Shown: positions 16,496 to 27,416, counted from the first letter of the stretch. The stretch is DNA of 64,000 bases from Lysobacter sp. M2-1 (GCF_022662495.1 NZ_JAKPBU010000005.1:62001-126000); one strand, 5' to 3'. Numbers and translations are program-made. Notes: a model not told the origin generated them from the letters alone.

Positions 16496-19043
16496 GGGTG
16501 AGGACATGGGTACCTTCGAGTTGGCGCACGAATTCGTCCGCGGGCAGGCCGGGCGCGAACAGGAACCCCTGCCCGACCGGTACCCCCAGGCGCAGCAGGA
16601 ACTGGCGCTGCGCTTCGGATTCCACCCCTTCGGCGACCAGGCCCAATCCGAGGCTGCGCGCGATGCCGACCACCGCCTGGCACACCGCCACGTCCGACTG
16701 GTTGCCGGGCACGCCCTCGACGAACAGCTGGCTCAGCTTGAGCCCGTGGATCGGCAGGCGCCGCAGGTAATTGAGCGCGCTGTAGCCCTCGCCGAAATCG
16801 TCGATGGTGAGCATCACCCCGAGCGCACGCAGATCGGCGAAGGTCTTGAGCGTGTCGGGCGCGTCCTCGATCAGCACGCGCTCGGTGAACTCCAGCTCCA
16901 GCGCGCTGCCGGGCAGGCGGTGCATCTCCAGCGCCTCGCGCACCAGACGCGGCAGGTCGTCGCCGGTGAACTGGCGGTAGGAGACGTTCACCGCCACGCG
17001 CACGATTCCCAGGCCCGCGTCGCGCCATTCGGCGACCTGGCGACAGGCTTCGTGCAGCACCCAGCTACCGATGCGCACGATGTCGCCGGTGCTCTCGGCG
17101 TGGGCGATGAAGCGGTCGGGCCGCATCTCGCCGAGCTTGCGGTTGTTCCAGCGGATCAGCGCTTCGGCGGCGACCACCTGGCCGCTGCGCAGGTCGACCT
17201 GCGGCTGGAATACGAGCTGGAACTCGTCTTCTTCGGCCGCGCGCCGCAGATGGGTTTCCAACTGCAGCTTTTCTTGCTGCAGCTGCGCCAGTTCTGGAGT
17301 GAACAACTGGAAGCCGTTGCGCGCGCGGCGCTTGCTGTCGTACATCGCCATGTCGGCGTTCTGGATCATGGGCTGCGGTCTGCCGCCGGTGGGCGGCGCG
17401 AAGGCGATGCCGATGCTCGCGGTGATCCCGAACTCTTCGCCGCCAAAGCGGAAGGCCTCGCCGAACTGGCCGAGAATCTCGCCGGCGATCCGCTGCGGCC
17501 GGTCCGGATCGTCGCCGCAGCTGCAGATCACCAGGAACTCGTCGCCGCCGAAGCGGGCGATCAGGCCCTCGGTGCCCACGCCACGCCGGATGCGTTCGGT
17601 GGCCGCGACCAGCAACTGGTCGCCGGCGGCGTGGCCCAGCACGTCGTTGACCACCTTGAAGCGATCCAGGTCGATGTACAGCACCGCAACCTGCGACTGG
17701 GTCGGATCGGCGAGCCTGGCCTCGAGTTCGTTGAGCGCGGCATCGCGGTTCATCAGTCCGGTCAGCGGGTCGCTGCGCGCCTGCACGCGCAGGGTCTCCT
17801 CGGCCTGCTTGCGTTCGGTGATGTCCTGCAGGGTGCCGCTGACCCGGGTCGTGGCCGGGCCATCGCGCATGGGTTCACCGATCGCGCGCACCCAGAAGTC
17901 GCGCTTGTCGGCGCGCATGCCCTGCAGTTCGAGATCGAAGTGCGAACCTGCCTGCAGCGCTGCCTCCGCAGCCACCTGCAGGCGCACGCCATCGATGCTG
18001 CGCAGGCAGCCGGCAAGCTCGCGCATGGAAGCGGGTGGTTCGCTCTGGCCGATGATCCGCTGCGATTCGTGGGTGAGGTACAGGGAGTCGCTGGCGCAAT
18101 CCCATTCCCAGCCGCCGATGTGCGCCAGCGCCTGCACGCGGTCGAACATGGCGCTGTCGCGCTTGATCGCCGTCACGTCGCTGAAGAGCGAGAGCATCTG
18201 GTGCGGCGTGCTCGCCCCAGGCGCGAACTGCGGCACCACGGTCACCGAGAGCCAGACCATCTGCCGCCGCTGACGGTGCTGCATCCCCATCAGCGTGCTT
18301 TCGATGATGCGTCCGGTGGTCATGGCGCGAGTCGCCGGATATTCCTCCAGCGGCATCGGCGATCCGTCCTCGCGCAGCACGAGCCAGTGTTCGTCGCCCA
18401 TCGCCTCGGCCAGAGATTCCTGGTTGCCGATGCCCAGGATGCGCAGAGCGGCGGAGTTGCCGTAGACGAAACGGCCGGCGGTGTCCTGGATCACGATGCC
18501 CTTGTCGATCAGTTCCATGAGCTCGCGGTAGCGGATTTCGGCTTCCTGGCGCTGGCTGAGATCCCGCGCCACGGCCACCAGCACGTCTTCGCGCCCTTCG
18601 TAATGGAAATTCGCCGAATGCACTTCCACCGGAAAGCGGCTGCCGTCGGCACGCATGTTGGTCACCTCGACCACATAGGTATCGCCGCGGCGCAGGGTGT
18701 CGAGCACCGGCAGCATGTGATCGCGCGGCAGGTCGGGGTTGAGCACATGGATGGGCTGACCCACGATCTCGTCGCGCGGCCGGTTGTAGGCCTTCATGCC
18801 GGCTCGGTTCAGATCGAGCACGGTGCCGTCGAAGGCGATCACGCTGACCGGGTCGGGCACCGCATCGAACAGCGCGCGGTAGCGCAGGCGCTCTGCCTGG
18901 ATTTCGCTGTGCGCACGTTCGATGGCCGAGGCGGCGAGGGCCAGCAACTGGCGCGTTTCCGCGGTCAGTGAGGTGTCTACGACGCCACCGCGGAGCGCCC
19001 CGAGCAGGCCGGCCGGATCGGCCGTGGCGTGTCCGGCATCCAT
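16488..19043 (-). CDS. PAS-PAS-PAS-GGDEF-EAL cyclic-di-GMP signalling protein
   Basis: This 851-residue protein has no obvious membrane segments. Three PAS-like sensory regions come first (from about residues 60, 190 and 320). The diguanylate cyclase domain has an intact FGGDEF signature. The EAL domain shows EALIRW, FTERV, IDDFGEGYSAL and VAEGVES; the usual KID motif reads KLS, so phosphodiesterase activity is uncertain. It would make and/or degrade c-di-GMP. Start is ATG 19043; a GTG at 19067 would overlap the HMG-CoA lyase stop by 4 bp. Its place behind liuE suggests the same transcript. Confidence 0.9.
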   Translation of the reverse strand: MDAGHATADPAGLLGALRGGVVDTSLTAETRQLLALAASAIERAHSEIQAERLRYRALFDAVPDPVSVIAFDGTVLDLNRAGMKAYNRPRDEIVGQPIHVLNPDLPRDHMLPVLDTLRRGDTYVVEVTNMRADGSRFPVEVHSANFHYEGREDVLVAVARDLSQRQEAEIRYRELMELIDKGIVIQDTAGRFVYGNSAALRILGIGNQESLAEAMGDEHWLVLREDGSPMPLEEYPATRAMTTGRIIESTLMGMQHRQRRQMVWLSVTVVPQFAPGASTPHQMLSLFSDVTAIKRDSAMFDRVQALAHIGGWEWDCASDSLYLTHESQRIIGQSEPPASMRELAGCLRSIDGVRLQVAAEAALQAGSHFDLELQGMRADKRDFWVRAIGEPMRDGPATTRVSGTLQDITERKQAEETLRVQARSDPLTGLMNRDAALNELEARLADPTQSQVAVLYIDLDRFKVVNDVLGHAAGDQLLVAATERIRRGVGTEGLIARFGGDEFLVICSCGDDPDRPQRIAGEILGQFGEAFRFGGEEFGITASIGIAFAPPTGGRPQPMIQNADMAMYDSKRRARNGFQLFTPELAQLQQEKLQLETHLRRAAEEDEFQLVFQPQVDLRSGQVVAAEALIRWNNRKLGEMRPDRFIAHAESTGDIVRIGSWVLHEACRQVAEWRDAGLGIVRVAVNVSYRQFTGDDLPRLVREALEMHRLPGSALELEFTERVLIEDAPDTLKTFADLRALGVMLTIDDFGEGYSALNYLRRLPIHGLKLSQLFVEGVPGNQSDVAVCQAVVGIARSLGLGLVAEGVESEAQRQFLLRLGVPVGQGFLFAPGLPADEFVRQLEGTHVLTHA

Positions 19044-19063
19044 CGATGCTGGCCTGGGCTTGG

Positions 19064-19966
19064 TCACGCCGCCGCCAGCGCCTTGCCGGCCTTGCTGCCG
19101 GTTTCGCGCCCGAGCAGGCCAGCCAGCCAGCGGCCGGTTTCGGCCAGCGTGTTCAGGTCGACACCGGTGCGGATGCCCAGACCGTGGAGCATGTACACCA
19201 CATCCTCGCTCGCCACGTTGCCGCTGGCGCCCCGTGCGTAAGGACAACCTCCAACGCCGGATACCGCACTGTCGACTACGGTCACGCCTTCCTCGAGGCA
19301 GGCCAGGATGTTCGCCAGCGCCTGACCGTAAGTGTCGTGGAAGTGGATCGCCAACGCTGGCATCGGAACCTCGGCGGCCACGGCCCTGAGCATCGCACGC
19401 GCCTTGGCCGGTGTACCCACGCCGATGGTATCGCCGAGCGAGACCTCGTAGCAGCCCAGCGCATGCAGGCGGCTGGCCACGCGCACGACATCGCCCAGCG
19501 GCACTTCGCCCTGATAGGGGCAGCCGAGAACGGTCGATACATAGCCGCGCACGCGCACGCCGTCGTTGCGTGCGCGTTCCAGCACCGGAACGAACCGCTC
19601 GATCGATTCGTCGATGGAGGCATTGATGTTGCTGCGATTGAACGCCTCCGAGGCTGCGGTAAACACCGCCACTTCCCGGGCGCCGACCTCCAGCGCCCGG
19701 TCGTAACCCTGTTCATTGGGCACCAGTACCGGATAGGCGACGCCGGGTTTGCGGGTGATGCCGGCAAACACCTCCGCCGCATCGGCCAGCTGGGGCACCC
19801 ATTTGGGACTGACGAAGCTGGTCGCTTCGATGCTCTGCAGGCCGGTGGCGGAGAGACGATCGATCAGTTCGATCTTGGCCGCGGTCGCAACGATGGCCTT
19901 CTCGTTCTGCAGGCCGTCGCGCGGGCCGACCTCGACGATCCGGACCTGGGCGGGGAGGGCGCTCAT
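19064..19966 (-). CDS. liuE: Hydroxymethylglutaryl-CoA lyase
   Basis: This roughly 300-residue TIM-barrel enzyme starts RIVEVGPRDGLQNEK and carries the catalytic-Cys loop GVGGCPYARGASGN near its end. It cleaves HMG-CoA to acetyl-CoA and acetoacetate, the last step of leucine degradation. ATG 19966 (SALPAQV) is preferred; an in-frame GTG at 19987 is possible. It follows liuD by about 30 bp in the order liuC-VOC-liuD-liuE. Confidence 0.95.
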   Translation of the reverse strand: MSALPAQVRIVEVGPRDGLQNEKAIVATAAKIELIDRLSATGLQSIEATSFVSPKWVPQLADAAEVFAGITRKPGVAYPVLVPNEQGYDRALEVGAREVAVFTAASEAFNRSNINASIDESIERFVPVLERARNDGVRVRGYVSTVLGCPYQGEVPLGDVVRVASRLHALGCYEVSLGDTIGVGTPAKARAMLRAVAAEVPMPALAIHFHDTYGQALANILACLEEGVTVVDSAVSGVGGCPYARGASGNVASEDVVYMLHGLGIRTGVDLNTLAETGRWLAGLLGRETGSKAGKALAAA

Positions 19967-19997
19967 GGTCTCGAGAATGGGTTCCACCCGGCCGGAC

Positions 19998-22040
<2,043 letters not shown>

Positions 22041-22079
22041 GTATCCGGCCTTCGGCTTTGGACGATCGACTTGAGGCGC

Positions 22080-22466
22080 TTACACCGGCGCATGGCAGAC
22101 CGCCTCGATGTTATGGCCATCGGGATCCAGCACGAATGCGCCGTAATAATTCGGGTGATAGTGCGCGCGCAGTCCCGGTGCGCCGTTGTCGCGGGCGCCG
22201 GCGGCGATGGCGGCCTTGTGAAAGGCGTCCACGGTGGCGCGATCGGGTACGGCGAACGCAACGTGACTATGGCCGACCGTGGCCTCGGCGCCGATCCAGA
22301 AGAACGGCTTGCGGTCGGTGCCGAAGCCGCAGGCGCCCGCGCCGGAGTCGGCCTGCTCGGGCACCGGCTCCATGATCAGGGCGATGCCGAGCGGCGCCAG
22401 TGCAGCGGTATAAAAGCGCTTGCTGCGTGCATAGTCGCTGACGGAGATACCGACGTGGTCGAGCAT
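22080..22466 (-). CDS. VOC-family (glyoxalase/bleomycin-resistance fold) protein
   Basis: A 128-residue single VOC domain starting LDHVGISVSDYARSKRFY and ending FVLDPDGHNIEAVC. Metal-ligand positions such as HVG, the HSHVAF strand and the terminal Glu are present. The enzymatic role is unknown. It sits inside the leucine cluster, 8 bp after liuC and about 40 bp before liuD, so a housekeeping role in acyl-CoA metabolism is conceivable but not shown. Confidence 0.85.
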   Translation of the reverse strand: MLDHVGISVSDYARSKRFYTAALAPLGIALIMEPVPEQADSGAGACGFGTDRKPFFWIGAEATVGHSHVAFAVPDRATVDAFHKAAIAAGARDNGAPGLRAHYHPNYYGAFVLDPDGHNIEAVCHAPV

Positions 22467-22474
22467 GGGGTCTC

Positions 22475-23257
22475 CTAATCGGTCCAGGAGGGTTTGCGTT
22501 TGTCGAGGAACGCCCCGATACCTTCCTGGCCTTCGGGCGAGACCCGCAGACGCGCGATCAGCGCGGCGTTGTCGGCATCGTGCCGCTTGCCGTCGGCGTG
22601 CGCCGCCACTTCGCGCACCAGCTGCTTGGCTTTGGCGCTGGCGATGGGCCCGGCCCGCAGCAGCAGATCGAGCTGGCGCTGCACGGCGGCGTCGAGCTGG
22701 TCGGCCCCGACCACCTGGTGCAACAGTCCGATGCGCAGCGCTTCGGCGGCGTCGAAGATCTCGCCGGTGGCGAAGTAACGGCGGGCGTTGCGAGCGCCGA
22801 TCGCGCCGATGACATACGGCGAGATCACCGCCGGCAACAGGCCGAGTCTGGATTCGGTCAGGCCGAACTGCACCTCGGGCACACCGATGGCAATGTCGCA
22901 GCAGGCCACCAGCCCCAGCCCCCCGCCGAAGGCGGCTCCATGCACGCGGGCGATGGTGGGTCTGGGCAATTCGTCCAGCGTGCGCATCAGCCGGGCGAGG
23001 GCGAGCGCGTCCGCGCGATTCTCGGCCTCGCTGGCGGCGGCCATGCCGCGCATCCAGTTCAGGTCGGCGCCGGCCGAGAACGAGGCGCCGGAGCCCTCCA
23101 GGACGACGGCGCGCACCTCGCAATCGGTCCCGATGGCTTCCAGCGCGGCGGTGAGCTCGCCGATCAGCGCCGCGTCGAAGGCGTTGTGCAGTGCGGGTCG
23201 GTGCAGACGGATGCGGGCGACCCCGGACGCGCGTTCCTGTTGCAGGGTCTGGCTCAT
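22475..23257 (-). CDS. liuC: Enoyl-CoA hydratase, probable methylglutaconyl-CoA hydratase
   Basis: This 260-residue crotonase-fold protein has oxyanion-hole segments SFSAGADLNWM and HGAAFGGGLGL, with the active-site EVQFGLTESRLGLLPA. The WMR residues after the oxyanion hole resemble methylglutaconyl-CoA hydratases (AtuE/LiuC). It hydrates 3-methylglutaconyl-CoA to HMG-CoA. First gene of the liuC-VOC-liuD-liuE run; ATG 23257 begins SQTLQQERA. Confidence 0.9.
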   Translation of the reverse strand: MSQTLQQERASGVARIRLHRPALHNAFDAALIGELTAALEAIGTDCEVRAVVLEGSGASFSAGADLNWMRGMAAASEAENRADALALARLMRTLDELPRPTIARVHGAAFGGGLGLVACCDIAIGVPEVQFGLTESRLGLLPAVISPYVIGAIGARNARRYFATGEIFDAAEALRIGLLHQVVGADQLDAAVQRQLDLLLRAGPIASAKAKQLVREVAAHADGKRHDADNAALIARLRVSPEGQEGIGAFLDKRKPSWTD

Positions 23258-23340
23258 CGGCGGGCGGGTCCGTCGCGGGGAATGCGCATCATAGCGGGCG
23301 GCAAACGCGGGTTCGGCGGGCCGCGCAGCGGTTTCGGGTC

Positions 23341-23374
23341 TATAATGAGAACTGTTCCCATTTGAGAACAGTTC
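23341..23374 (+). promoter_or_regulatory. feo promoter with Fur-box-like dyad
   Basis: TATAAT at 23341-23346 fits a -10 box. TGAGAACTGTTCCCA overlaps it and matches the Fur 7-1-7 half-site plan (TGAGAAC-T-GTTCCCA) with one asymmetry. A perfect 9 bp inverted repeat (GAACTGTTC / GAACAGTTC, 8-base spacer) spans 23349-23374 and ends directly at the feoA GTG. No clear -35 is visible. Iron-responsive repression of feo is inferred. Confidence 0.65.
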
Positions 23375-23623
23375 GTGACATTGGACGAACTGCCGCGCCG
23401 CATGATCGCCATCGTCGACCGGGTTGAAGACGTCGCTCCTAACGACGCGATTGCGCGCCGTTTGCGCGAGCTCGGCTTCGTTGCGGGCGAGCCGGTCGAA
23501 GTGATGGCGACCGGACCGTTCGGTGCCGACCCGCTGCTGGTCCAGATCGGCTTCACGCGCTTTGCCCTGCGTCGCAGCGAAGCCGCGCGCATACATCTCA
23601 GGGACGGCGGAGCAGCCGCATGA
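23375..23623 (+). CDS. feoA: Ferrous iron transport protein A
   Basis: An 82-residue SH3-like FeoA protein; TLDELPRR followed by ARRLRELGFVAGEPVEV is the usual pattern. It acts in the cytoplasm with FeoB in ferrous iron uptake. GTG at 23375 gives the conserved N-terminus but lies immediately after the regulatory dyad with no clear Shine-Dalgarno; ATG 23402 would remove conserved residues. Its stop overlaps feoB by 4 bp. Confidence 0.93.
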   Translation: MTLDELPRRMIAIVDRVEDVAPNDAIARRLRELGFVAGEPVEVMATGPFGADPLLVQIGFTRFALRRSEAARIHLRDGGAAA

Positions 23624-25473
23624 GCGACGTGGCCGCGCTGCGCCTGGCTCTCATCGGCAACCCGAACAGCGGCAAGACCGCGCTGTTCAACCTGCTCACC
23701 GGCAGCCGCCAGAAAGTCGCCAACTACACCGGCGTGACGGTGGAGCGCAAGGAAGGGCGCCTGCACGCGCCATCCGGGCGCGAGTACGCGGTGCTCGACC
23801 TGCCCGGCGCCTACAGCCTGCATCCGGCGAGTCTGGACGAGGCGATCGCGCGAGATGTCTGCCGAGGCTTCTATCCGGGCGAACCCACGCCGGACCTGCT
23901 GGTGTGCGTGGTCGATGCGACCAACCTGCGTCTGCATCTGCGCTTCGTGCTGGAGTTGCGCGAGCTGGGCAAGCCCATGATCGTGGCGCTCAACCAGGTC
24001 GATGCGGCACAGCGTCGCGGCATCCGCATCGACGTCGATGCGCTGCAGCGCGAACTCGGCTTGCCGGTGGTGGAGACCGTGGCCATCCGCCATGGCGGCG
24101 CGCGTGCGCTGGTCGAGCGGATCGACGCCATGGGCATGCGCCTGGACTCCCCCAAGCCGCGGCTCGCGCCCGGCCAGGATGCGCATGCCGAGGTCCGGCG
24201 GCTGCTGGCCCAGGCCGTGGCGATGCCGGCCCGCACCTCGCGCATCGACGATGCGCTCGATCGCTGGCTGCTGCATCCGGTTGCAGGCCTGCTGGCGCTG
24301 GCGGTCGTGATGTTCCTGATCTTCCAGGCGGTCTACGCCTGGGCCACGCCGATGATGGACGGGATCGAAGCCGCCACCGCGTGGCTGGGCGGTGTCGTCG
24401 GCGATGCCATGCCCGACGGGCCGCTGCGCAGCCTGCTAGTCGACGGCATCATCGCCGGCCTGGGCGGCGTGATCGTGTTCCTTCCCCAGATCCTGGTGCT
24501 GTTCGCCTTCATCCTGGCGCTCGAGGAATCCGGTTACCTGCCGCGCGCCGCCTTCCTGCTGGATCGCATGATGTCGGTGGCGGGGCTGTCGGGACGTTCG
24601 TTCATTCCGCTGTTGTCGAGCTTCGCCTGCGCGATCCCTGGAATCATGGCCACGCGCTCGATCCAGGATCCGCGCGATCGCCTGGCGACGATCCTGGTGG
24701 CGCCGCTGATGACATGTTCGGCGCGTCTGCCGGTGTACGCGCTGCTGATCGGCGCGTTCATCCCGCCGCAGAAGGTTGGCTTCCTGAACCTGCAGGGACT
24801 GGTGCTATTCGCGCTGTACATGGCCGGCATCCTCAGCGCGCTGCTGGTGTCGTGGGTGATGAAGAAATGGCGCCGCGACAAGGGCGAGCACCTGCTGCTG
24901 CTCGAATTGCCCTCGTACAAGCTGCCGCATCCGCGCGATCTGCTGATCGGCCTGTACGAGCGCGCGATGATCTTTCTCAAGCGGGTGGGCGGGATCATCC
25001 TGGCGCTGACCATCCTGCTTTGGTTCCTGCTGTCGTTTCCCGGCCCGCCGGATGGCGCGGTCGGCCCGGCGATCGACTACAGCTTCGCCGGTCGCATCGG
25101 CCATGCGATGACCGCGGTGTTCGCGCCGCTGGGCTTCAACTGGCAGATCTGCATCGCCCTGATCCCCGGCATGGCCGCGCGCGAAGTCGCGGTCTCGTCG
25201 CTGGCTTCGGTCTACGCCCTGTCCGCAGCCAATGACGATGCCGCCGCACAGGCGCTTTCGCCGATCATCAGCGACGGCTGGTCGCTGGCCACCGCGCTGT
25301 CGCTGCTGGTCTGGTTCATCTATGCGCCGCAGTGCATCTCGACGCTGGCGACGATTCGCCGCGAGACCAATTCCTGGAAACAGGTCGGGATCGCGACGGG
25401 CTACCTGTTCGCGCTGGCCTATCTCGCGTCGCTGCTCACCTATCAGGTGGCCGTCGCGATGGGGGCAGGGTGA
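23620..25473 (+). CDS. feoB: Ferrous iron transport protein B (GTP-dependent Fe2+ transporter)
   Basis: The 617-residue protein has an N-terminal G domain with P-loop GNPNSGKT (residues 13-20), DLPGAYSL and NQVD. A helical spacer leads to a membrane domain with two gate regions (GRSFIPLLSSFACAIPG and PGMAAREVAVSSL). It imports Fe2+ across the inner membrane. The shorter length than E. coli FeoB is common in this group. It overlaps feoA and the downstream FeoC-like gene (TGATG). Confidence 0.97.
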   Translation: MSDVAALRLALIGNPNSGKTALFNLLTGSRQKVANYTGVTVERKEGRLHAPSGREYAVLDLPGAYSLHPASLDEAIARDVCRGFYPGEPTPDLLVCVVDATNLRLHLRFVLELRELGKPMIVALNQVDAAQRRGIRIDVDALQRELGLPVVETVAIRHGGARALVERIDAMGMRLDSPKPRLAPGQDAHAEVRRLLAQAVAMPARTSRIDDALDRWLLHPVAGLLALAVVMFLIFQAVYAWATPMMDGIEAATAWLGGVVGDAMPDGPLRSLLVDGIIAGLGGVIVFLPQILVLFAFILALEESGYLPRAAFLLDRMMSVAGLSGRSFIPLLSSFACAIPGIMATRSIQDPRDRLATILVAPLMTCSARLPVYALLIGAFIPPQKVGFLNLQGLVLFALYMAGILSALLVSWVMKKWRRDKGEHLLLLELPSYKLPHPRDLLIGLYERAMIFLKRVGGIILALTILLWFLLSFPGPPDGAVGPAIDYSFAGRIGHAMTAVFAPLGFNWQICIALIPGMAAREVAVSSLASVYALSAANDDAAAQALSPIISDGWSLATALSLLVWFIYAPQCISTLATIRRETNSWKQVGIATGYLFALAYLASLLTYQVAVAMGAG

Positions 25474-25706
25474 TGTCCTCGCTTGCCTTGCAGTATGTCG
25501 TCATCGCTCTGGCCGTGATCGGCAGCGCGGTGGTGGTGGTGCGAAAGCAGTTTCCGGGTACGGTCCGGCGCCTGCGCACGGCCTCGGCGCTGTGGCTGCT
25601 GCGCGAGCAGCGGGCGCCGGCGCTGCGCCGCCTCGGGCGCAGGCTTGCGCCCGAGGCGTCCGCCACTGCTGCGGGGTGTGGTGGTTGCAGCGGCTGCGAC
25701 GATTAG
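25473..25706 (+). CDS. FeoB-associated small Cys-rich membrane protein (FeoC-like)
   Basis: This 77-residue protein has one N-terminal transmembrane helix (YVVIALAVIGSAVVVV), a basic middle and a C-terminal cysteine cluster CGGCSGCDD. The architecture is that of small FeoB-associated Cys-rich membrane proteins. The start ATG overlaps the feoB stop, so it is the third gene of the feo operon. The cysteine tail may bind iron or an Fe-S cluster and report redox or iron state to FeoB; this is inference. Confidence 0.85.
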   Translation: MSSLALQYVVIALAVIGSAVVVVRKQFPGTVRRLRTASALWLLREQRAPALRRLGRRLAPEASATAAGCGGCSGCDD

Positions 25707-25816
25707 GGCGCTCTGAACAACGTCGTCCTTCCCGTGTAGAGCCTGCGCTTGCGAAGGCGGGGGGATCTATGGATGTTGCCGCTGGTTGCGTAGTGGCGGG
25801 GGCGTCTTTAGGAGCA

Positions 25817-26313
25817 GAGCTTTCGCCTTTCGGCGAGTTACTTTTCTTTGCTGGTGCAAAGAAAAGTAACCAAAAGAAAGCACCTACTCGTGAGGTCAAA
25901 ACCGCTCATGGGATGTGCGGTGTTGCCGCCATTTTCGGACTCGCCATCCATGGCTCGGTCCGAAAACGGCCGGCATCCATGCCGGCCGCCCTCCGGGTGT
26001 TCGGATGCAGGTCGCATGCGCAGCGTCGAGTAGATCAAAGGCCAAAGATCCAGGCAGTCCGGTGCGGGCGCGGGGTGGCGCCGATGGCCCATGCCTTTGA
26101 CTTTCCTGGTCCCGCAGTAGCTGTCAGCACCTGGAAACCCCGAAGGGGGGCGGCGGCCATGGATGGCCGCCGTTTTCGGACCGAGGCAGGAGGCCGAGTC
26201 CGAAAATTGCTTCGCCACCCAGACGCCTTGAGCGATCTGTCGAGGAAGGTGCTTTCTTTGCCTACTTTCTTTGCACCGGCAAAGAAAGTAGGTCGCCGCA
26301 AGGCGAAAGCTCT
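25817..26313. repeat. 497-bp nested inverted-repeat element (MITE-like)
   Basis: The ends form 21-base terminal inverted repeats with a single mismatch (25817-25837 and 26293-26313, starting AGAGCTTTCGCC). Just inside each end is a perfect 13 bp hairpin: 25839-25868 (TACTTTTCTTTGC arms) and 26262-26291 (CTACTTTCTTTGC arms). Further inverted matches occur inside (AAAGAAAGCACC / GGTGCTTTCTTT, and blocks around TTTTCGGAC). No transposase is encoded; the lysine-rich frames across it are by-products. It fills the gap between the feo operon and the zinc-ribbon gene. Confidence 0.85.
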
Positions 26314-26381
26314 ATTAGCCCTAATGCTGTGAAAGCTCTAAGGATTCCCAGATCGGGCGCTGTATCGAGCACGACGAATCG

Positions 26382-26744
26382 TCAGTGCTTCTTCGCCCGC
26401 ATCCCGACAGGTTCGCTGGTTTCCACCGTCAGGCTGAAGGTCCGCTCCTCGCCCGGCCGCAGCGCGCCCACGCCAACGAGCTGGCGGGCGACTTCCTCTC
26501 CGCGCTCGTTGCGGATCGTGAGCAGCATCGAATACTCGGTGGTGGCTCCGTCGCTCGGCTGACGGATCGCACCTTCGACTTTCAGTGATGTGCTGGTCGG
26601 TCGCACCCCGAGGCTTTGCGCGGCCGAGTCGAAGCGCAGGTGCCCGCGGCAGGCCGGGCACACCGCGGAACTTTCCAGGATGGTGGCCTTGCAGTGCGGA
26701 CAGGCGCGCGTGGCGCCTGCCGTACCCGGGCGCGCGCCGATCAC
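26382..26744 (-). CDS. Zinc-ribbon protein linked to bactofilin
   Basis: A 120-residue hypothetical protein whose N-terminus carries CPHCK and CPACRGH, a four-cysteine zinc ribbon. The rest reads as a beta-rich domain (TEYSMLLTIRNERGEEV, ERTFSLTVETSEPV) resembling an Ig-like strand set. Its ATG overlaps the bactofilin stop by 4 bp, so it is translationally coupled to bactofilin. A role as a bactofilin partner is inferred from position only. Confidence 0.8.
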   Translation of the reverse strand: MIGARPGTAGATRACPHCKATILESSAVCPACRGHLRFDSAAQSLGVRPTSTSLKVEGAIRQPSDGATTEYSMLLTIRNERGEEVARQLVGVGALRPGEERTFSLTVETSEPVGMRAKKH

Positions 26745-27268
26745 GCCGCCTCGCTATCCGTGCGGCTGCTCGACTTGACCGAGGTCTTGGAGGAGTCGCT
26801 CCAGGTGCCGCATTCGACGCGGCCGCGGATGCGCGAGCCGGCGGCCACGGTCAGGGTTTCGGCCTTGATGTCGCCGTTGATCGCGCCGGACTCGACCAGC
26901 TCCACGCGCGAGGCGGATTCGATGTTGCCCTCGAGCTCGCCGGCCACGTTGACCCGGTTGGCGCGCACGCCACCGTTGAGCTTGGCGCCCTGCTCGATGG
27001 TCAGGTCGCCCTGCACGTTGACGTCGCCCTTGAAGCGGCCGGCGATGCGGACGTGTCCGGAACCTTCGATCTTGCCTTCGATGGTCAGGTCGGCGGCGAT
27101 CAGCGACTCCTTGGCGGCCGAGGCGGACGCGCGCGGCGCGACCATGGGCTGGGCGGGCGCGAAGTCGGTGTTGGCCTGGACTTCCTTGACCGGCGCGGCG
27201 GGGGTGGGTTCGGGAGCGAACGAAGGGGCAGGCTTGGTGGCGGTCTGCTGGTTGTTGAAGATGGCCAT
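26741..27268 (-). CDS. Bactofilin (polymer-forming cytoskeletal protein)
   Basis: The 175-residue protein has a Pro/Ala-rich N-terminal tail followed by a right-handed beta-helix bactofilin core (ADLTIEGKIEGSGHVRIAGRFKGDV, in repeats of about 18 residues) ending in a Ser/Thr-rich tail. Bactofilins self-assemble into filaments that position cell-envelope enzymes or other proteins. ATG 27268 (AIFNNQQ) follows an AGGAA ribosome-binding site. First gene of a two-gene unit with the zinc-ribbon protein. Confidence 0.93.
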   Translation of the reverse strand: MAIFNNQQTATKPAPSFAPEPTPAAPVKEVQANTDFAPAQPMVAPRASASAAKESLIAADLTIEGKIEGSGHVRIAGRFKGDVNVQGDLTIEQGAKLNGGVRANRVNVAGELEGNIESASRVELVESGAINGDIKAETLTVAAGSRIRGRVECGTWSDSSKTSVKSSSRTDSEAA

Positions 27269-27416
27269 GCGGAACGTTCCTCGGGAGACAGGGCGACAGG
27301 GGAGGCCGAGCCTATCACGCGGCGTACACATCCTGACCGTGACCGGCCTCACCGATCGCATACAAAGGTCGCTGCAAGTCCTTGTCGCTGCTGGGAAGGC
27401 GCGCGACGGCGCGGCC

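Noticed and set aside
16374-18971. 865-codon plus-strand frame opposite the GGDEF-EAL gene
   Set aside because: Low-complexity His/Arg/Gln-rich shadow; the minus strand has clear PAS, GGDEF and EAL motifs.
25838-26218. Lysine-rich small frames in the 497-bp element
   Set aside because: These frames come from the inverted repeat and its hairpins and lack ribosome-binding sites.
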